Shown here in pieces: positions 7,965 through 16,637 of a stretch of DNA of 64,000 bases. The position numbers were made by a program, and so were the translations under genes. Location of the stretch: the NCBI GenBank assembly GCA_023392535.1, contig JAEVYY010000012.1, forward strand, positions 1 to 64,000. The letters are read 5' to 3'. Origin of the DNA: Bacillota bacterium (GTDB taxonomy: Bacteria > Bacillota > Clostridia > Lachnospirales > Lachnospiraceae). Within the stretch, counting starts at the first letter, position 1. The number at the start of each line of letters is the position of its first letter. The notes beneath the pieces were generated by a model. It did no database searches. It saw only the letters and a list, made by a program, of their open reading frames with translations, and was not told the DNA's origin.

Positions 7965-9929
7965 ATGAGCAAACCAAAGTATTACATTACAACTGCAATT
8001 GCATACACATCTGGAAAGCCACATATCGGAAATAGTTATGAGATTGTACTGGCGGATAGTATTGCCAGATTTAAAAGGCAGGTCGGATATGATGTATTTT
8101 TCCAGACAGGCACAGATGAGCATGGACAGAAGATAGAGTTGAAAGCAGAAGAAGCCGGAATAACGCCAAAGGAATTTGTGGATGGTGTTTCCGGAACCAT
8201 TAAAGATCTCTGGGATCTGATGGATACTTCTTATGATAAATTTATTCGAACGACCGATAGCGATCATGAAAGACAAGTACAAAAGATTTTTAAAAAATTG
8301 TATGATAAAGGTGATATCTATAAAGGTGCCTATGAGGGAATGTACTGTACACCTTGCGAATCTTTCTGGACAGAATCACAGCTAGTCGATGGGAAATGTC
8401 CTGACTGTGGCCGTGAGGTAAAGCCTGCAAAAGAAGAGGCTTATTTCTTTAAAATGAGTAAATATGCCGATAAGCTAATCCAACATATTAAAGAACATCC
8501 GGAATTTATTCAGCCGGTGTCTCGTAAAAATGAAATGATGAATAATTTTTTATTACCGGGGCTGCAGGATCTTTGCGTTTCCAGAACTTCCTTTAAATGG
8601 GGGATTCCGGTGGATTTCGATCCGAGGCATGTAGTCTATGTATGGTTAGATGCACTTACAAATTATATTACCGGTATCGGATATGAATGTGATGGAGATT
8701 CCACAGATCAGTTCAAGGCACTGTGGCCCGCAGACCTTCATTTAATCGGCAAAGATATTATTCGTTTCCATACAATTTACTGGCCGATCTTTTTAATGGC
8801 CCTAGATCTCCCATTACCAAAGCAAGTTTTTGGTCATCCATGGCTATTACAAGGAGATGGGAAGATGAGCAAATCGAAAGGAAATGTTATTTATGCGGAT
8901 GATCTAGTAGATTTTTTTGGTGTAGATGCGGTTCGCTATTTTGTTCTTCATGAAATGCCATTTGAAAATGACGGTGTGATTACATGGGAATTGATGGTAG
9001 AGAGAATGAATTCAGATCTAGCCAATACACTTGGAAATCTGGTTAACCGGACAATTTCCATGAGCAACAAATATTTTGATGGAATCGTTGCGGACAAAGG
9101 TATCAAAGATACGGTGGATGAAGATTTAAAAGCAATTGTTACGAATACAAGTAAAAAAGTGCAAAATAAAATGAAAGATCTTAAAGTTGCAGATGCTTTG
9201 ACAGAAATTTTTGTTCTTTTTAAACGTTGTAATAAATATATTGATGAGACAGAGCCATGGTTACTAGCGAAAGAAGAATCAAAAAAGGACAGACTTTCAA
9301 CGGTTTTATATAATCTGGTGGAAAGCATTATGATAGGAACGACTCTAATTTCGTCATTTATGCCAACTACAGCAAAAAAAATAGCCGACCAGCTGCATAC
9401 ATCATTGCGTGAATTTGAAGATCTTGATAAGTTTGGACTTTATCCGGAAGGAACGAAAGTAACGGATAAACCTGAGATCTTGTTTGCCAGATTGGATGCA
9501 AAAGAAGTAATTGAAAAGGCGGAAGCACTATTTGCTTTGAGAAATAGTAAAACAGAAGAAGTAACGGATGGTAAGGAGGAGGGGATCGATTTGGAAAGAA
9601 AACCGGAGATTGAATATGCAGATTTTGATAAGCTACAATTCCAGGTGGGAGAGATCATATCTTGCGAAGAAGTAAAAAAATCTAAAAAGCTTCTTTGCTC
9701 CCAAGTAAAAATAGGAAGTCAGACCAAACAAATCGTGTCAGGAATTAAACAGCATTATTCAGCAGAGGAAATGGTCGGGAAAAAAGTTATGGTCCTTGTT
9801 AATTTAAAACCAGCTACATTAGCAGGCATTGTATCAGAAGGTATGTTGCTTTGCGCAGAGGATGCCGAAGGTAACCTGGTACTTGTAACTCCTGAAAAAC
9901 CAATTCCTTCCGGAGCAGAAATCTGTTAA
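7965..9929 (+). CDS. metG: Methionyl-tRNA synthetase
   Basis: This enzyme charges tRNA-Met with methionine. It has 654 residues. It is a class I synthetase with the HIGH-type motif PHIGN at 19-23, a zinc knuckle with Cys128, Cys131, Cys145 and Cys148, KMSKS at 300-304, an anticodon domain (about 340-530) and a C-terminal Trbp111-like tRNA-binding domain (about 550-654) that promotes dimerisation. The start at 7965 follows AGGAG (7952-7956). The ATG four bases upstream is out of frame. Control is by the T-box at 7650-7938. Confidence 0.97.
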   Translation: MSKPKYYITTAIAYTSGKPHIGNSYEIVLADSIARFKRQVGYDVFFQTGTDEHGQKIELKAEEAGITPKEFVDGVSGTIKDLWDLMDTSYDKFIRTTDSDHERQVQKIFKKLYDKGDIYKGAYEGMYCTPCESFWTESQLVDGKCPDCGREVKPAKEEAYFFKMSKYADKLIQHIKEHPEFIQPVSRKNEMMNNFLLPGLQDLCVSRTSFKWGIPVDFDPRHVVYVWLDALTNYITGIGYECDGDSTDQFKALWPADLHLIGKDIIRFHTIYWPIFLMALDLPLPKQVFGHPWLLQGDGKMSKSKGNVIYADDLVDFFGVDAVRYFVLHEMPFENDGVITWELMVERMNSDLANTLGNLVNRTISMSNKYFDGIVADKGIKDTVDEDLKAIVTNTSKKVQNKMKDLKVADALTEIFVLFKRCNKYIDETEPWLLAKEESKKDRLSTVLYNLVESIMIGTTLISSFMPTTAKKIADQLHTSLREFEDLDKFGLYPEGTKVTDKPEILFARLDAKEVIEKAEALFALRNSKTEEVTDGKEEGIDLERKPEIEYADFDKLQFQVGEIISCEEVKKSKKLLCSQVKIGSQTKQIVSGIKQHYSAEEMVGKKVMVLVNLKPATLAGIVSEGMLLCAEDAEGNLVLVTPEKPIPSGAEIC

Positions 9930-9936
9930 AAAAATC

Positions 9937-9979
9937 AAACTCTATATTTGGATTAAAGCTCTGCACGGATATAGAGTTT
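9937..9979. terminator. Hairpin downstream of metG
   Basis: An exact 11-base inverted repeat, AAACTCTATAT at 9937-9947 and its complement at 9969-9979. Only three T end the stem and the next bases are CCCC, so termination strength is uncertain. Its position eight bases after the metG stop favours an end-of-transcript role. Confidence 0.45.
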
Positions 9980-10020
9980 CCCCATAAATAAGGCTGATTA
10001 AACAGTCAGATAGGTATAAA

Positions 10021-10506
10021 ATGGATGTAAATAAGGATTATGAATTAAGATTTGCTTATATAGATGAATGGCAGGATATCATGGAACTGGCATGGAAGAC
10101 ATTTTTGCGATTTGAATCCATTGACTATGCGCAAGAAGGGATCCAGAGCTTTAATAATTTTATTACAGACCATACGTTATATAAAATGTTCGTATCTGGC
10201 ATCTATCAAGTTGCAATTGCACTTGAAGGAGAAAAGTTAGTAGGAATGATCTCATTAAGAGACATTACACATATCTCATTGCTATTTGTAGACGAACAAT
10301 ACCATCTTAAGGGGATAGGAAAGAAATTGATTGATTTTATGGCTGTCTTTTTAAGCGAGAAAGGTAAATCACGAATGACAGTAAATGCAGCACCATATGC
10401 GATTGGATTTTATCATAAACTGGGGTTTGTGGATACCGGGTTAGAAAAGGTAAGTGATGGAATACGTTACACACCGATGGAACTTTACATAGAGAAACGG
10501 AGATAA
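10021..10506 (+). CDS. GNAT-family N-acetyltransferase
   Basis: The 161 residues show the GNAT acetyl-CoA fold. A beta-strand LVGMISLRD near 76, a VDEQYHLKGIGKKLID acetyl-CoA pyrophosphate loop around 95-110 (a Q-x-x-G-x-G/A variant) and a late strand with AAPYAIGFYHKLGFV (about 122-136) are typical. The substrate cannot be told. The ribosome site is weak (AGATAGG, about 7 bases upstream). The stop is two bases from the ATG of the DUF624 protein, so the pair is probably co-transcribed. Confidence 0.85.
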   Translation: MDVNKDYELRFAYIDEWQDIMELAWKTFLRFESIDYAQEGIQSFNNFITDHTLYKMFVSGIYQVAIALEGEKLVGMISLRDITHISLLFVDEQYHLKGIGKKLIDFMAVFLSEKGKSRMTVNAAPYAIGFYHKLGFVDTGLEKVSDGIRYTPMELYIEKRR

Positions 10507-10508
10507 TA

Positions 10509-11159
10509 ATGGACAAATTTTTTAATTCGGAAGGGCCGTTAATGGTATTTTTGAGTAAAATGGCAGATTTGATAATGCTAAATATACTGATGATTCTATG
10601 CTGTATCCCAATAATTACGGTGGGTGCTTCCATCACAGCTATGTATACGATAACAATAAAGCTGGTTAATAAAGAAGAAGGATATATCGTGAAAGGTTTT
10701 TTGAAAGCCTTTAAAGATAATTTTAAACAGGCTACCGTAATCTGGTTGATCCTATTAGGGTTAGGGATATTATTTTACGGGGATTACCGGATTATTTTTT
10801 ATGCAGGAATAGAATTCCCAAAAGCAATCCTGATTTTGCTGATTGCAGTTTTAGTACTTGCATATAGTACATGCTTATATATCTTTCCGTTATTAGCCAG
10901 ATATGAAAATACTACGAAAAATATATTAAAAAATTCTTTTTTACTCAGTGTGTCGAATTACCCGAAAACACTCCTGCTTATAGTAATACAATTAATGCCT
11001 TGGGTAGCATTATACTTTTTGCAGGCAATAGCACCACTGATATTGTTAATTGGGAATTCTTTGGTAGCATACATTTCCTCTATGGTATTCGTCACCATAT
11101 TTAAAAAAATAGAAAACAGGGAAGAAGATCGCAATAATCATGAAAATAACCTGACTTAG
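10509..11159 (+). CDS. DUF624 (YesL-type) membrane protein
   Basis: The 216-residue membrane protein has about five hydrophobic segments (about 13-40, 75-95, 100-130, 150-175, 178-200). The N-terminal pattern, a short polar start then MLNILMILCCIPIITVGAS and AMYTITIKLV, is the hallmark of the YesL/DUF624 family. Those proteins usually accompany carbohydrate ABC importers in Firmicutes, and their biochemical role is not established. Here it follows a GNAT gene and precedes, after a 250-base gap, the sugar ATPase gene. Confidence 0.85.
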   Translation: MDKFFNSEGPLMVFLSKMADLIMLNILMILCCIPIITVGASITAMYTITIKLVNKEEGYIVKGFLKAFKDNFKQATVIWLILLGLGILFYGDYRIIFYAGIEFPKAILILLIAVLVLAYSTCLYIFPLLARYENTTKNILKNSFLLSVSNYPKTLLLIVIQLMPWVALYFLQAIAPLILLIGNSLVAYISSMVFVTIFKKIENREEDRNNHENNLT

Positions 11160-11412
11160 TCACATAGGTCAGAGGACTTAGGCTTCCTATGAGCATAAAA
11201 TTGGACAATGTGTATAGAAAAAAACCGTATTGTTAGGCATGTTGTTTAATAATAAAAAAAAAAGAAATGGAAATAAGCATTTCATACAATGGATGAAAAA
11301 ATATTTGTGAAATTGTGGCATAGATTTTGATTTCTCTTTTCGCTATACTTGTTTCAGACGTAATAATGAAGCTTATAAAAAATAACCAATACTTATTTTA
11401 GGAGGCAGTAAA

Positions 11413-12525
11413 ATGGCAAGTGTATCATTAAATAATATTTGTAAAGTATATCCGAATGGATTTGAAGCTGTTAAAGATTTCAGTCTAGAAATCGCAGACA
11501 AAGAGTTTATCATCTTTGTAGGACCATCCGGTTGTGGTAAATCTACTACACTTCGTATGATAGCTGGACTTGAAGATATCTCTTCCGGTGAATTAAAGAT
11601 TGCTGATAGAGTAGTAAATGATGTGGAGCCAAAAGACAGAGATATTGCGATGGTATTTCAGAATTATGCGTTATATCCGCATATGACCGTATATGACAAT
11701 ATGGCATTTGGTCTTAAGTTAAGAAAAGTTCCTAAGGATGAGATAGATAAAATGGTGAAAGAAGCAGCCAGCATTCTTGATCTGACACCGCTTCTTGATC
11801 GTAAACCGAAAGCATTATCAGGTGGTCAAAGACAACGTGTCGCTATGGGTCGTGCAATTGTTCGTAACCCTAAAGTATTCCTGATGGATGAACCTTTATC
11901 CAACTTAGATGCAAAATTAAGAGTGCAAATGCGTATTGTAATTGCTGAATTACATCAAAGATTAGGTACGACATTTATCTATGTAACGCATGATCAAACA
12001 GAGGCTATGACACTTGGAACAAGAATCGTAGTTATGAAAGATGGTGTAGTGCAACAAGTGGATACGCCACAGAATTTATATGAGAAACCACAAAATTTAT
12101 TTGTTGCCGGATTTATGGGTTCCCCACAAATGAATTTCATTGATGCAGTGGTAGAAAAAAATGGTGATACGGCAGTTCTTAAATTTACTGGAAATGCAAT
12201 TCCACTTCCACCAGCAAAATCCAAGAAATTAATTGAGGGTGGCTATGTTGGCAAAACAGTTACATTTGGTGTTCGTCCAGAAGATGTTTATGACTCAGAG
12301 ATGTTCATTGAGACTTCACCACAAAGTGTATTTGAGGCTACGATAAAAGTATATGAATTACTTGGAGCAGAAGTTCTGTTACATTTCTCATTGAATGATT
12401 GTGAAATGACAGCAAGAGTTGATCCACGTTCCACAGCAAGACCTGGTGATAAAGTTCAGTTTGCTATGGATGTTGAAAAAATTCATGTTTTTGATAAAGA
12501 GACAGAGCAAGTTATCACGAACTAA
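11413..12525 (+). CDS. msmK: Multi-sugar ABC transporter ATPase (MsmK/UgpC type)
   Basis: This is the ATP-hydrolysing subunit that energises CUT1 sugar importers. The 370 residues include Walker A GPSGCGKST (37-45), the Q-loop VFQNYALYPHMTV near 81-93, the signature LSGGQ (135-139), Walker B VFLMDEP (155-161), the H-loop VTHDQTEA, and a C-terminal TOBE/OB regulatory domain (about 235-370). No permease or binding protein genes adjoin it, consistent with a shared ATPase serving several importers, as known for MsmK. AGGAGG at 11400-11405. The symbol follows family use; ugpC would be equally common. Confidence 0.93.
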   Translation: MASVSLNNICKVYPNGFEAVKDFSLEIADKEFIIFVGPSGCGKSTTLRMIAGLEDISSGELKIADRVVNDVEPKDRDIAMVFQNYALYPHMTVYDNMAFGLKLRKVPKDEIDKMVKEAASILDLTPLLDRKPKALSGGQRQRVAMGRAIVRNPKVFLMDEPLSNLDAKLRVQMRIVIAELHQRLGTTFIYVTHDQTEAMTLGTRIVVMKDGVVQQVDTPQNLYEKPQNLFVAGFMGSPQMNFIDAVVEKNGDTAVLKFTGNAIPLPPAKSKKLIEGGYVGKTVTFGVRPEDVYDSEMFIETSPQSVFEATIKVYELLGAEVLLHFSLNDCEMTARVDPRSTARPGDKVQFAMDVEKIHVFDKETEQVITN

Positions 12526-12537
12526 AATAAGAATGAT

Positions 12538-12565
12538 AGGGAGATGCAAAAGCATCTCCCTTATT
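12538..12565 (+). terminator. Rho-independent terminator of msmK
   Basis: AGGGAGATGC (12538-12547) and GCATCTCCCT (12552-12561) form a perfect ten-pair stem with an AAAA loop, followed by a short T-rich tail. Confidence 0.75.
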
Positions 12566-12689
12566 GCGTCTTATAGGATAGAAGCATTTGAAGGGATAAA
12601 TAAGTAATCTTGCACTTTCATAAAAAATGCTTTATCATAAATAAAATGAGACAATAAAAATAGGATGATAAGAAGTAGAGGATGTGTAT

Positions 12690-13772
12690 ATGATATCAAA
12701 TCAGGTTATTCAAACAAGTATAGATGAATTAAAGGCAATCACAAAAGTAGATTTATGTATTTTCGATTTGGAAGGTATGGAAGCCGCTTCTACATTTGAA
12801 CAAATAGATTTAGATACTAGTTTGATCAGTAGTTTTGCATTATCACCTGCAGATAGTCAGATCATAGCAGGATATCATTTGTTAAAGATTTTGGATGAAG
12901 GTAATGTACAGTATATATTAATAGCCAAAGGTTCTAATGAAGACGTCTATGTAATAGGAAAAATTGCAGTATGTCAGATTCAGAATTTAATGATTGCATA
13001 TAAAGAGAAATTTGACCGTAATAACTTTTTCCAAAATCTACTATTAGATAATCTATTGTTGGTAGACATTTTTAATCGCGCTAAAAAACTTCATATTGAA
13101 GATGAAGTACCACGAGCTGTGTTCTTGATTGAAACAAAATCGGACAAAGATAGCGATACGATAGAAATGTTAAAGAGCCTATACCTTGCGCAATCGGGTG
13201 ATTTTGTAACTTCTGTTGATGAAAGAAGCATTATACTAATCAAAGCTTTAGAGGATGCTGAGGATTATGATACCCTCTATGCCATAGCAAGAACAATTGT
13301 GGATATGATGAATACAGAGGCAATGATGGCGGTAAAAGTAGCCTTTGGAACAATTGTATCTGAACTTAGAGAAGTATCAAAGTCTTATAAAGAAGCGAAA
13401 ATGGCTTTAGATGTAGGTAAGATCTTTTATATAGAAAAGAGTATTATTTCTTATAAAACGCTTGGAATTGGAAGACTCATCTACCAGCTCCCGATCAATT
13501 TATGTCAGATTTTTATACAGGAAATTTTTGAAAATAATTTACCCATTGATTTTGATGAGGAGACTCTGACTACGATAAATAAATTTTTTGAAAATAATTT
13601 AAATGTATCGGAAACTTCAAGGCAACTATTTGTTCATCGAAATACTCTGGTTTATAGAATTGAAAAATTACAGAAGAGTACGGGACTTGATATTCGTACT
13701 TTTGATGATGCTTTGACTTTTAAAATTGCACTTATGGTGGTAAACTATATGAATTATTTAGATACATTATAA
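12690..13772 (+). CDS. CdaR/PucR-type helix-turn-helix regulator
   Basis: The C-terminal 60 residues hold the PucR/CdaR helix-turn-helix: NVSETSRQLFVHRNTLVYRIEKL followed by a TGLDIRTFDDALTFKIAL tail (about 305-345). The N-terminal 130 residues may form a sensory domain, and a GGDEF-like middle region is typical of the family. I set the start at the ATG 12690, seven bases after an AGAGG site. The in-frame GTG six bases upstream is too close to that site. It follows msmK after a terminator, and a role in sugar uptake control is possible from context only. Confidence 0.85.
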   Translation: MISNQVIQTSIDELKAITKVDLCIFDLEGMEAASTFEQIDLDTSLISSFALSPADSQIIAGYHLLKILDEGNVQYILIAKGSNEDVYVIGKIAVCQIQNLMIAYKEKFDRNNFFQNLLLDNLLLVDIFNRAKKLHIEDEVPRAVFLIETKSDKDSDTIEMLKSLYLAQSGDFVTSVDERSIILIKALEDAEDYDTLYAIARTIVDMMNTEAMMAVKVAFGTIVSELREVSKSYKEAKMALDVGKIFYIEKSIISYKTLGIGRLIYQLPINLCQIFIQEIFENNLPIDFDEETLTTINKFFENNLNVSETSRQLFVHRNTLVYRIEKLQKSTGLDIRTFDDALTFKIALMVVNYMNYLDTL

Positions 13773-13863
13773 TTTAATATTAGGAATATTAGGCCCTGTC
13801 TTCGCATACAATATTCGTAGAGTTAATAAGCTTGTACGAATTTAAATATTGGGAGGAGCAGGG

Positions 13864-14793
13864 TTGTCTTATTATAAAAAATTTGTTTCTTATATTGATC
13901 TATATGAGTATGAAGAAAAAGTTAAAAATATTGGGTTTATGAAATCTGAAATAAAAGATCAATTATGGAAAATAAAAGTGAATATTCGCGGACTTGAAAC
14001 AACAGATACTATTATGTGCGAGATGAAAACAGTTGGTGCAGAAGAATTTTTGGATCGATTTCAGATTGTTAAGGGAGAGGGACAGTTTGAAAGAGAATAT
14101 GAGATGGAGCATTTGGCAGGCACAAATATCACGTATACAAATGTGCATGGAATAATTTTTCAATTGTCCAGTCATAAATATGGAAAATGCACCTGGGTAC
14201 AGGATAATCATACCTATCATGCTTCGGAAGAAAAGCAAGGATTTCTACAGACATTGGAGCAAAAACGATCAATTTCAGTGCAGGCAGCTGAACAAAAACA
14301 TCTTGAAAAAGAAAAACAACCGATGCAAGAAAAGCCGCCATTGCAAGAAAATCAGAAACAAAATGACAATGTTACAGAAACTAAAAGTGAAAAATCCCAA
14401 AATGTCTTTTCTTTGCCAGAATATCAATTGAACAATATATCCGGTAATAAATGGATGCAATTGGGAAGAATGTACCCTTCCATTCATCCTTTTCATGAAA
14501 AAGAAAAAGGTGAATATATCTCACTTAAGCCGAAAGATTTTGTAATTCTTCATGAAAAATACCAGACGTTGGTAAATAATAGTTTTTTATTGCACGGTTT
14601 TTTTAATTACAGACATATTATTCTTGGAAAAAAAATGGAGGGACAGTCAGTTAAATATTACATAGGAGTACCGGGAACTTTTCATGAAAGAGAAAAGATG
14701 GTCGCTATCATGTTTGGATTTGAAGAATTTGAAGGTGTTGATTCGGAAGAAAGGGGCGCTTTTGGCTATTATATGAAAGAGGTAAAGATATAG
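13864..14793 (+). CDS. Uncharacterised protein (DUF6128-like), TTG start
   Basis: About 309 residues. The N-terminal part (about 1-140) is a beta-rich domain with a conserved-looking HGIIFQLSSHKYGKC. A low-complexity Gln/Lys/Glu linker (about 140-185) follows, then a C-terminal domain (about 195-309) beginning NKWMQLGRMYPSIHPF and ending in YYIGVPGTFHEREKMVAIMFGFEEFEG. Proteins of this plan are widespread in Lachnospiraceae, and I recall the family name DUF6128 without certainty. No signal peptide or membrane segment. The start is taken as TTG 13864 because GGGAGG ends eight bases before it. The upstream TTG at 13849 overlaps that site. Function unknown. Confidence 0.7.
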   Translation: MSYYKKFVSYIDLYEYEEKVKNIGFMKSEIKDQLWKIKVNIRGLETTDTIMCEMKTVGAEEFLDRFQIVKGEGQFEREYEMEHLAGTNITYTNVHGIIFQLSSHKYGKCTWVQDNHTYHASEEKQGFLQTLEQKRSISVQAAEQKHLEKEKQPMQEKPPLQENQKQNDNVTETKSEKSQNVFSLPEYQLNNISGNKWMQLGRMYPSIHPFHEKEKGEYISLKPKDFVILHEKYQTLVNNSFLLHGFFNYRHIILGKKMEGQSVKYYIGVPGTFHEREKMVAIMFGFEEFEGVDSEERGAFGYYMKEVKI

Positions 14794-14817
14794 AAGCGGG
14801 TATCTTTACCTCTTTTT
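14779..14817. terminator. Terminator between convergent genes
   Basis: GAGGTAAAGATA (14779-14790) and its perfect complement (14801-14812) form a 12-pair stem followed by TTTTT. The stop codon of the upstream gene lies in the loop, and the stop of the minus-strand activase overlaps the T run. A-rich bases before the stem allow use from the other side. Confidence 0.85.
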
Positions 14818-15511
14818 AATCAATACCACGGATGGACACATGCTCCATATGGTTTTTTAAAATATCTACAAAAATAAGCATTTCTTCCTTGGTATAACTA
14901 TGGAAACCTTTGTGGATAACCGTATCACTATTTTTATAGCTCTGTAGATAATAATCTTTACATCCACTGATCCAATTCGCTATTTGCTGGAAGGTATTGA
15001 CATTATGCAATTCTTTTACAACAGTGGTTCTAAATTCATAATCGATACCAGAATGCATTAAGTAATCTACGGATTCATAGATATAATCCATATTCACGGA
15101 AGATACATCGGTAACGTTTGCATAATCCAGCGGGCAGGTCTTAATATCCATAGCTACGAAATCTATTAAATGCTGTGAATATAAAGTCTGTATCATCTGA
15201 GGATTTGAACCGTTTGTGTCCAGTTTTATCAAATAACCTAATTTTTTAATATCCTTTATTAATGCTGGCAAGTCCGCATGCAGGGTTGGTTCCCCGCCAG
15301 ATATGCAGACACCTGTTAGGATACCATATCTCCTTTTTAAGAATTGCAATATGTCCTCATAAGAAAGAACGGGCTGAGAGGAAGGATAGAGCACTAAGTC
15401 TTTGTTATGACAAAAAGGACATCGAAAATTACAGCTGCCTAAAAATATAGTCGCTGCCACGCGTCCAGGGTAATCTAATAAAGTTGTCTTATTCAAACCA
15501 TGAATTTGCAC
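14816..15511 (-). CDS. nrdG: Anaerobic ribonucleoside-triphosphate reductase activating protein (radical SAM)
   Basis: This radical-SAM enzyme puts the glycyl radical on the anaerobic ribonucleotide reductase. The 231 residues hold the cluster motif CNFRCPFC (Cys27, Cys31, Cys34) and the SAM motif GGEP (71-74). The start SLDYPGR-like LLDYPGRVAATIF is typical of the longer NrdG2-type activases. The GTG start at 15511 has an AGGCAGGT site six bases away. No nrdD lies in the window, so a related glycyl-radical activase cannot be fully excluded. Confidence 0.85.
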   Translation of the reverse strand: MQIHGLNKTTLLDYPGRVAATIFLGSCNFRCPFCHNKDLVLYPSSQPVLSYEDILQFLKRRYGILTGVCISGGEPTLHADLPALIKDIKKLGYLIKLDTNGSNPQMIQTLYSQHLIDFVAMDIKTCPLDYANVTDVSSVNMDYIYESVDYLMHSGIDYEFRTTVVKELHNVNTFQQIANWISGCKDYYLQSYKNSDTVIHKGFHSYTKEEMLIFVDILKNHMEHVSIRGID

Positions 15512-15556
15512 AATGATACCTGCCTATGTTAAAATAAATGCATTTGTAACGTTTAT

Positions 15557-15585
15557 AGTATAGCAGATAGGATTTTGAATCGCAA
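15557..15585 (-). promoter_or_regulatory. Promoter of the radical-SAM activase gene
   Basis: Read on the minus strand: TTGCGA (15585-15580), a 17-base spacer and TATACT (15562-15557), about 45 bases before the GTG start. Confidence 0.55.
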
Positions 15586-15640
15586 ATAGTAGTAGGTGCA
15601 TTACAATTGCATATGCGCAAGTTAAACAGGTGGAGTAAAC

Positions 15641-16123
15641 ATGAGCAAACATGAAAAATATATGAAAGAAGCTATAAAACAGGCGAAAAAGGCTTATATG
15701 CTGGAAGAGGTTCCAATCGGCTGTGTCATCGTATATGACAATAAAGTAATTGGACGTGGATATAATAGAAGAAATACGGATAAAAGTACTCTTGCACATG
15801 CTGAAATTACGGCAATAAAAAAGGCAAGTAAAAAAGTAGGTGATTGGAGACTGGAAAAGTGTACGCTATATGTAACGCTGGAACCTTGTCAGATGTGTGC
15901 AGGTGCAATCGTACAAGCACGCATACCGACTGTTGTAATAGGTAGTATGAACCCAAAAGCTGGTTGTGCAGGGTCAGTCTTGAATATTTTACAAATACCT
16001 GAATTTAACCATCAGGTCGAGATCACTAAAGGGATGTTAGAAACAGAATGCAGTGGCCTACTAACTTCGTTTTTTAAAGAGCTTCGTGATAAGAAAAAAA
16101 AAGCTAAAGCAGATTTGGAATAA
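15641..16123 (+). CDS. tadA: tRNA-specific adenosine deaminase
   Basis: This enzyme deaminates A34 to inosine in tRNA-Arg (ACG), letting it read CGU, CGC and CGA. The 160 residues show the zinc deaminase motifs HAE (53-55, Glu55 as proton shuttle) and PCQMC (Cys83, Cys86), with EVPIGCVIV and GAIVQARIP typical of TadA. GGTGGAG lies upstream of the ATG. The next gene is the SRP RNA, the tadA-ffs order seen in many Firmicutes. Confidence 0.95.
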   Translation: MSKHEKYMKEAIKQAKKAYMLEEVPIGCVIVYDNKVIGRGYNRRNTDKSTLAHAEITAIKKASKKVGDWRLEKCTLYVTLEPCQMCAGAIVQARIPTVVIGSMNPKAGCAGSVLNILQIPEFNHQVEITKGMLETECSGLLTSFFKELRDKKKKAKADLE

Positions 16124-16200
16124 AGTGGGAGATACCTATATAGCAGGGCTTTTTAGGCGATAATCAGTTGACAAAACAGATGAAAAAAGGTATACTTTAA

Positions 16201-16470
16201 AAACCGTGCAGCCGGGGACGTAGCGGAGCCCTGTACCTACAATCCGCTCTAGTAGGGGTGATGTATTGCCGAGGGTACTTGCTTGTATAGCTGCCCTTTA
16301 TAAGTGGCGTTGAAGTTTGGGTCTTACGCAATGGAAATCTATGAACCTAGTCAGGGCAGGAATGCAGCAGCTATAAGTAGAATCTTCCGTGTGCCGTGAG
16401 GGTGCCTGGCGGAGTTAACTGTAAAGGTAACGTGTATGAGCTTCATTCGACGCAATACGCACGGTTTTGT
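16201..16470 (+). ncRNA. ffs: Signal recognition particle RNA, large (Bacillus/Clostridium) type
   Basis: The ends pair exactly (AAACCGTGC 16201-16209 with GCACGGTTT 16459-16467). The conserved Ffh-binding region GTCAGGGCAGGAATGCAGCAGC type sequence is at about 16352-16373, and the Alu-domain start CCGGGGACGTAGCGGAGCCC type lies near the 5' end. The length of about 268 nt is right for the Alu-containing bacterial form. The terminal helix followed by TTTTGTTT probably also ends transcription. The last 43 bases recur at 18499-18541. Confidence 0.93.
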
Positions 16471-16471
16471 T
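16429..16471 (+). repeat. SRP RNA 3'-end repeat, copy 1 (inside the SRP RNA gene)
   Basis: These 43 bases, from AACGTGTATGAG to GCACGGTTTTGTT, are identical to 18499-18541. This copy is part of the complete SRP RNA gene. Together the two copies bracket the 622-codon membrane-protein gene as direct repeats 2,070 bases apart. Confidence 0.97.
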
Positions 16472-16508
16472 TATTATATAAAAGAATTCATATAAGCAAC
16501 ATGTGAAC

Positions 16509-16552
16509 TGTGTTAGACTATTTCATCATGAGATAGTTCAACACAATTTTTG
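16509..16552 (+). terminator. Terminator hairpin after the SRP RNA gene
   Basis: TGTGTT and AACACA form the base of a stem that continues through ACTAT/ATAGT around a TCATCATGA centre, followed by ATTTTTG. It isolates the SRP RNA from the membrane-protein gene. Confidence 0.6.
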
Positions 16553-16578
16553 ATTGGAGTAAATGACTAGAATATGAT
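16549..16578 (+). promoter_or_regulatory. Promoter of the membrane-protein gene
   Basis: TTGATT (16549-16554), an 18-base spacer and TATGAT (16573-16578), about 60 bases before the start codon. Confidence 0.45.
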
Positions 16579-16637
16579 ATAGTATTATTGCCGAAATAAA
16601 TGGAAAGATAGTTACAAATAATGAGAGAGTGGAACAA

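Noticed and set aside
13813..13841. ATTCGTA/TACGAAT inverted repeat before the DUF6128-like gene
   Set aside because: Seven-base arms with a 15-base loop and no further context; too weak to call an operator or terminator.
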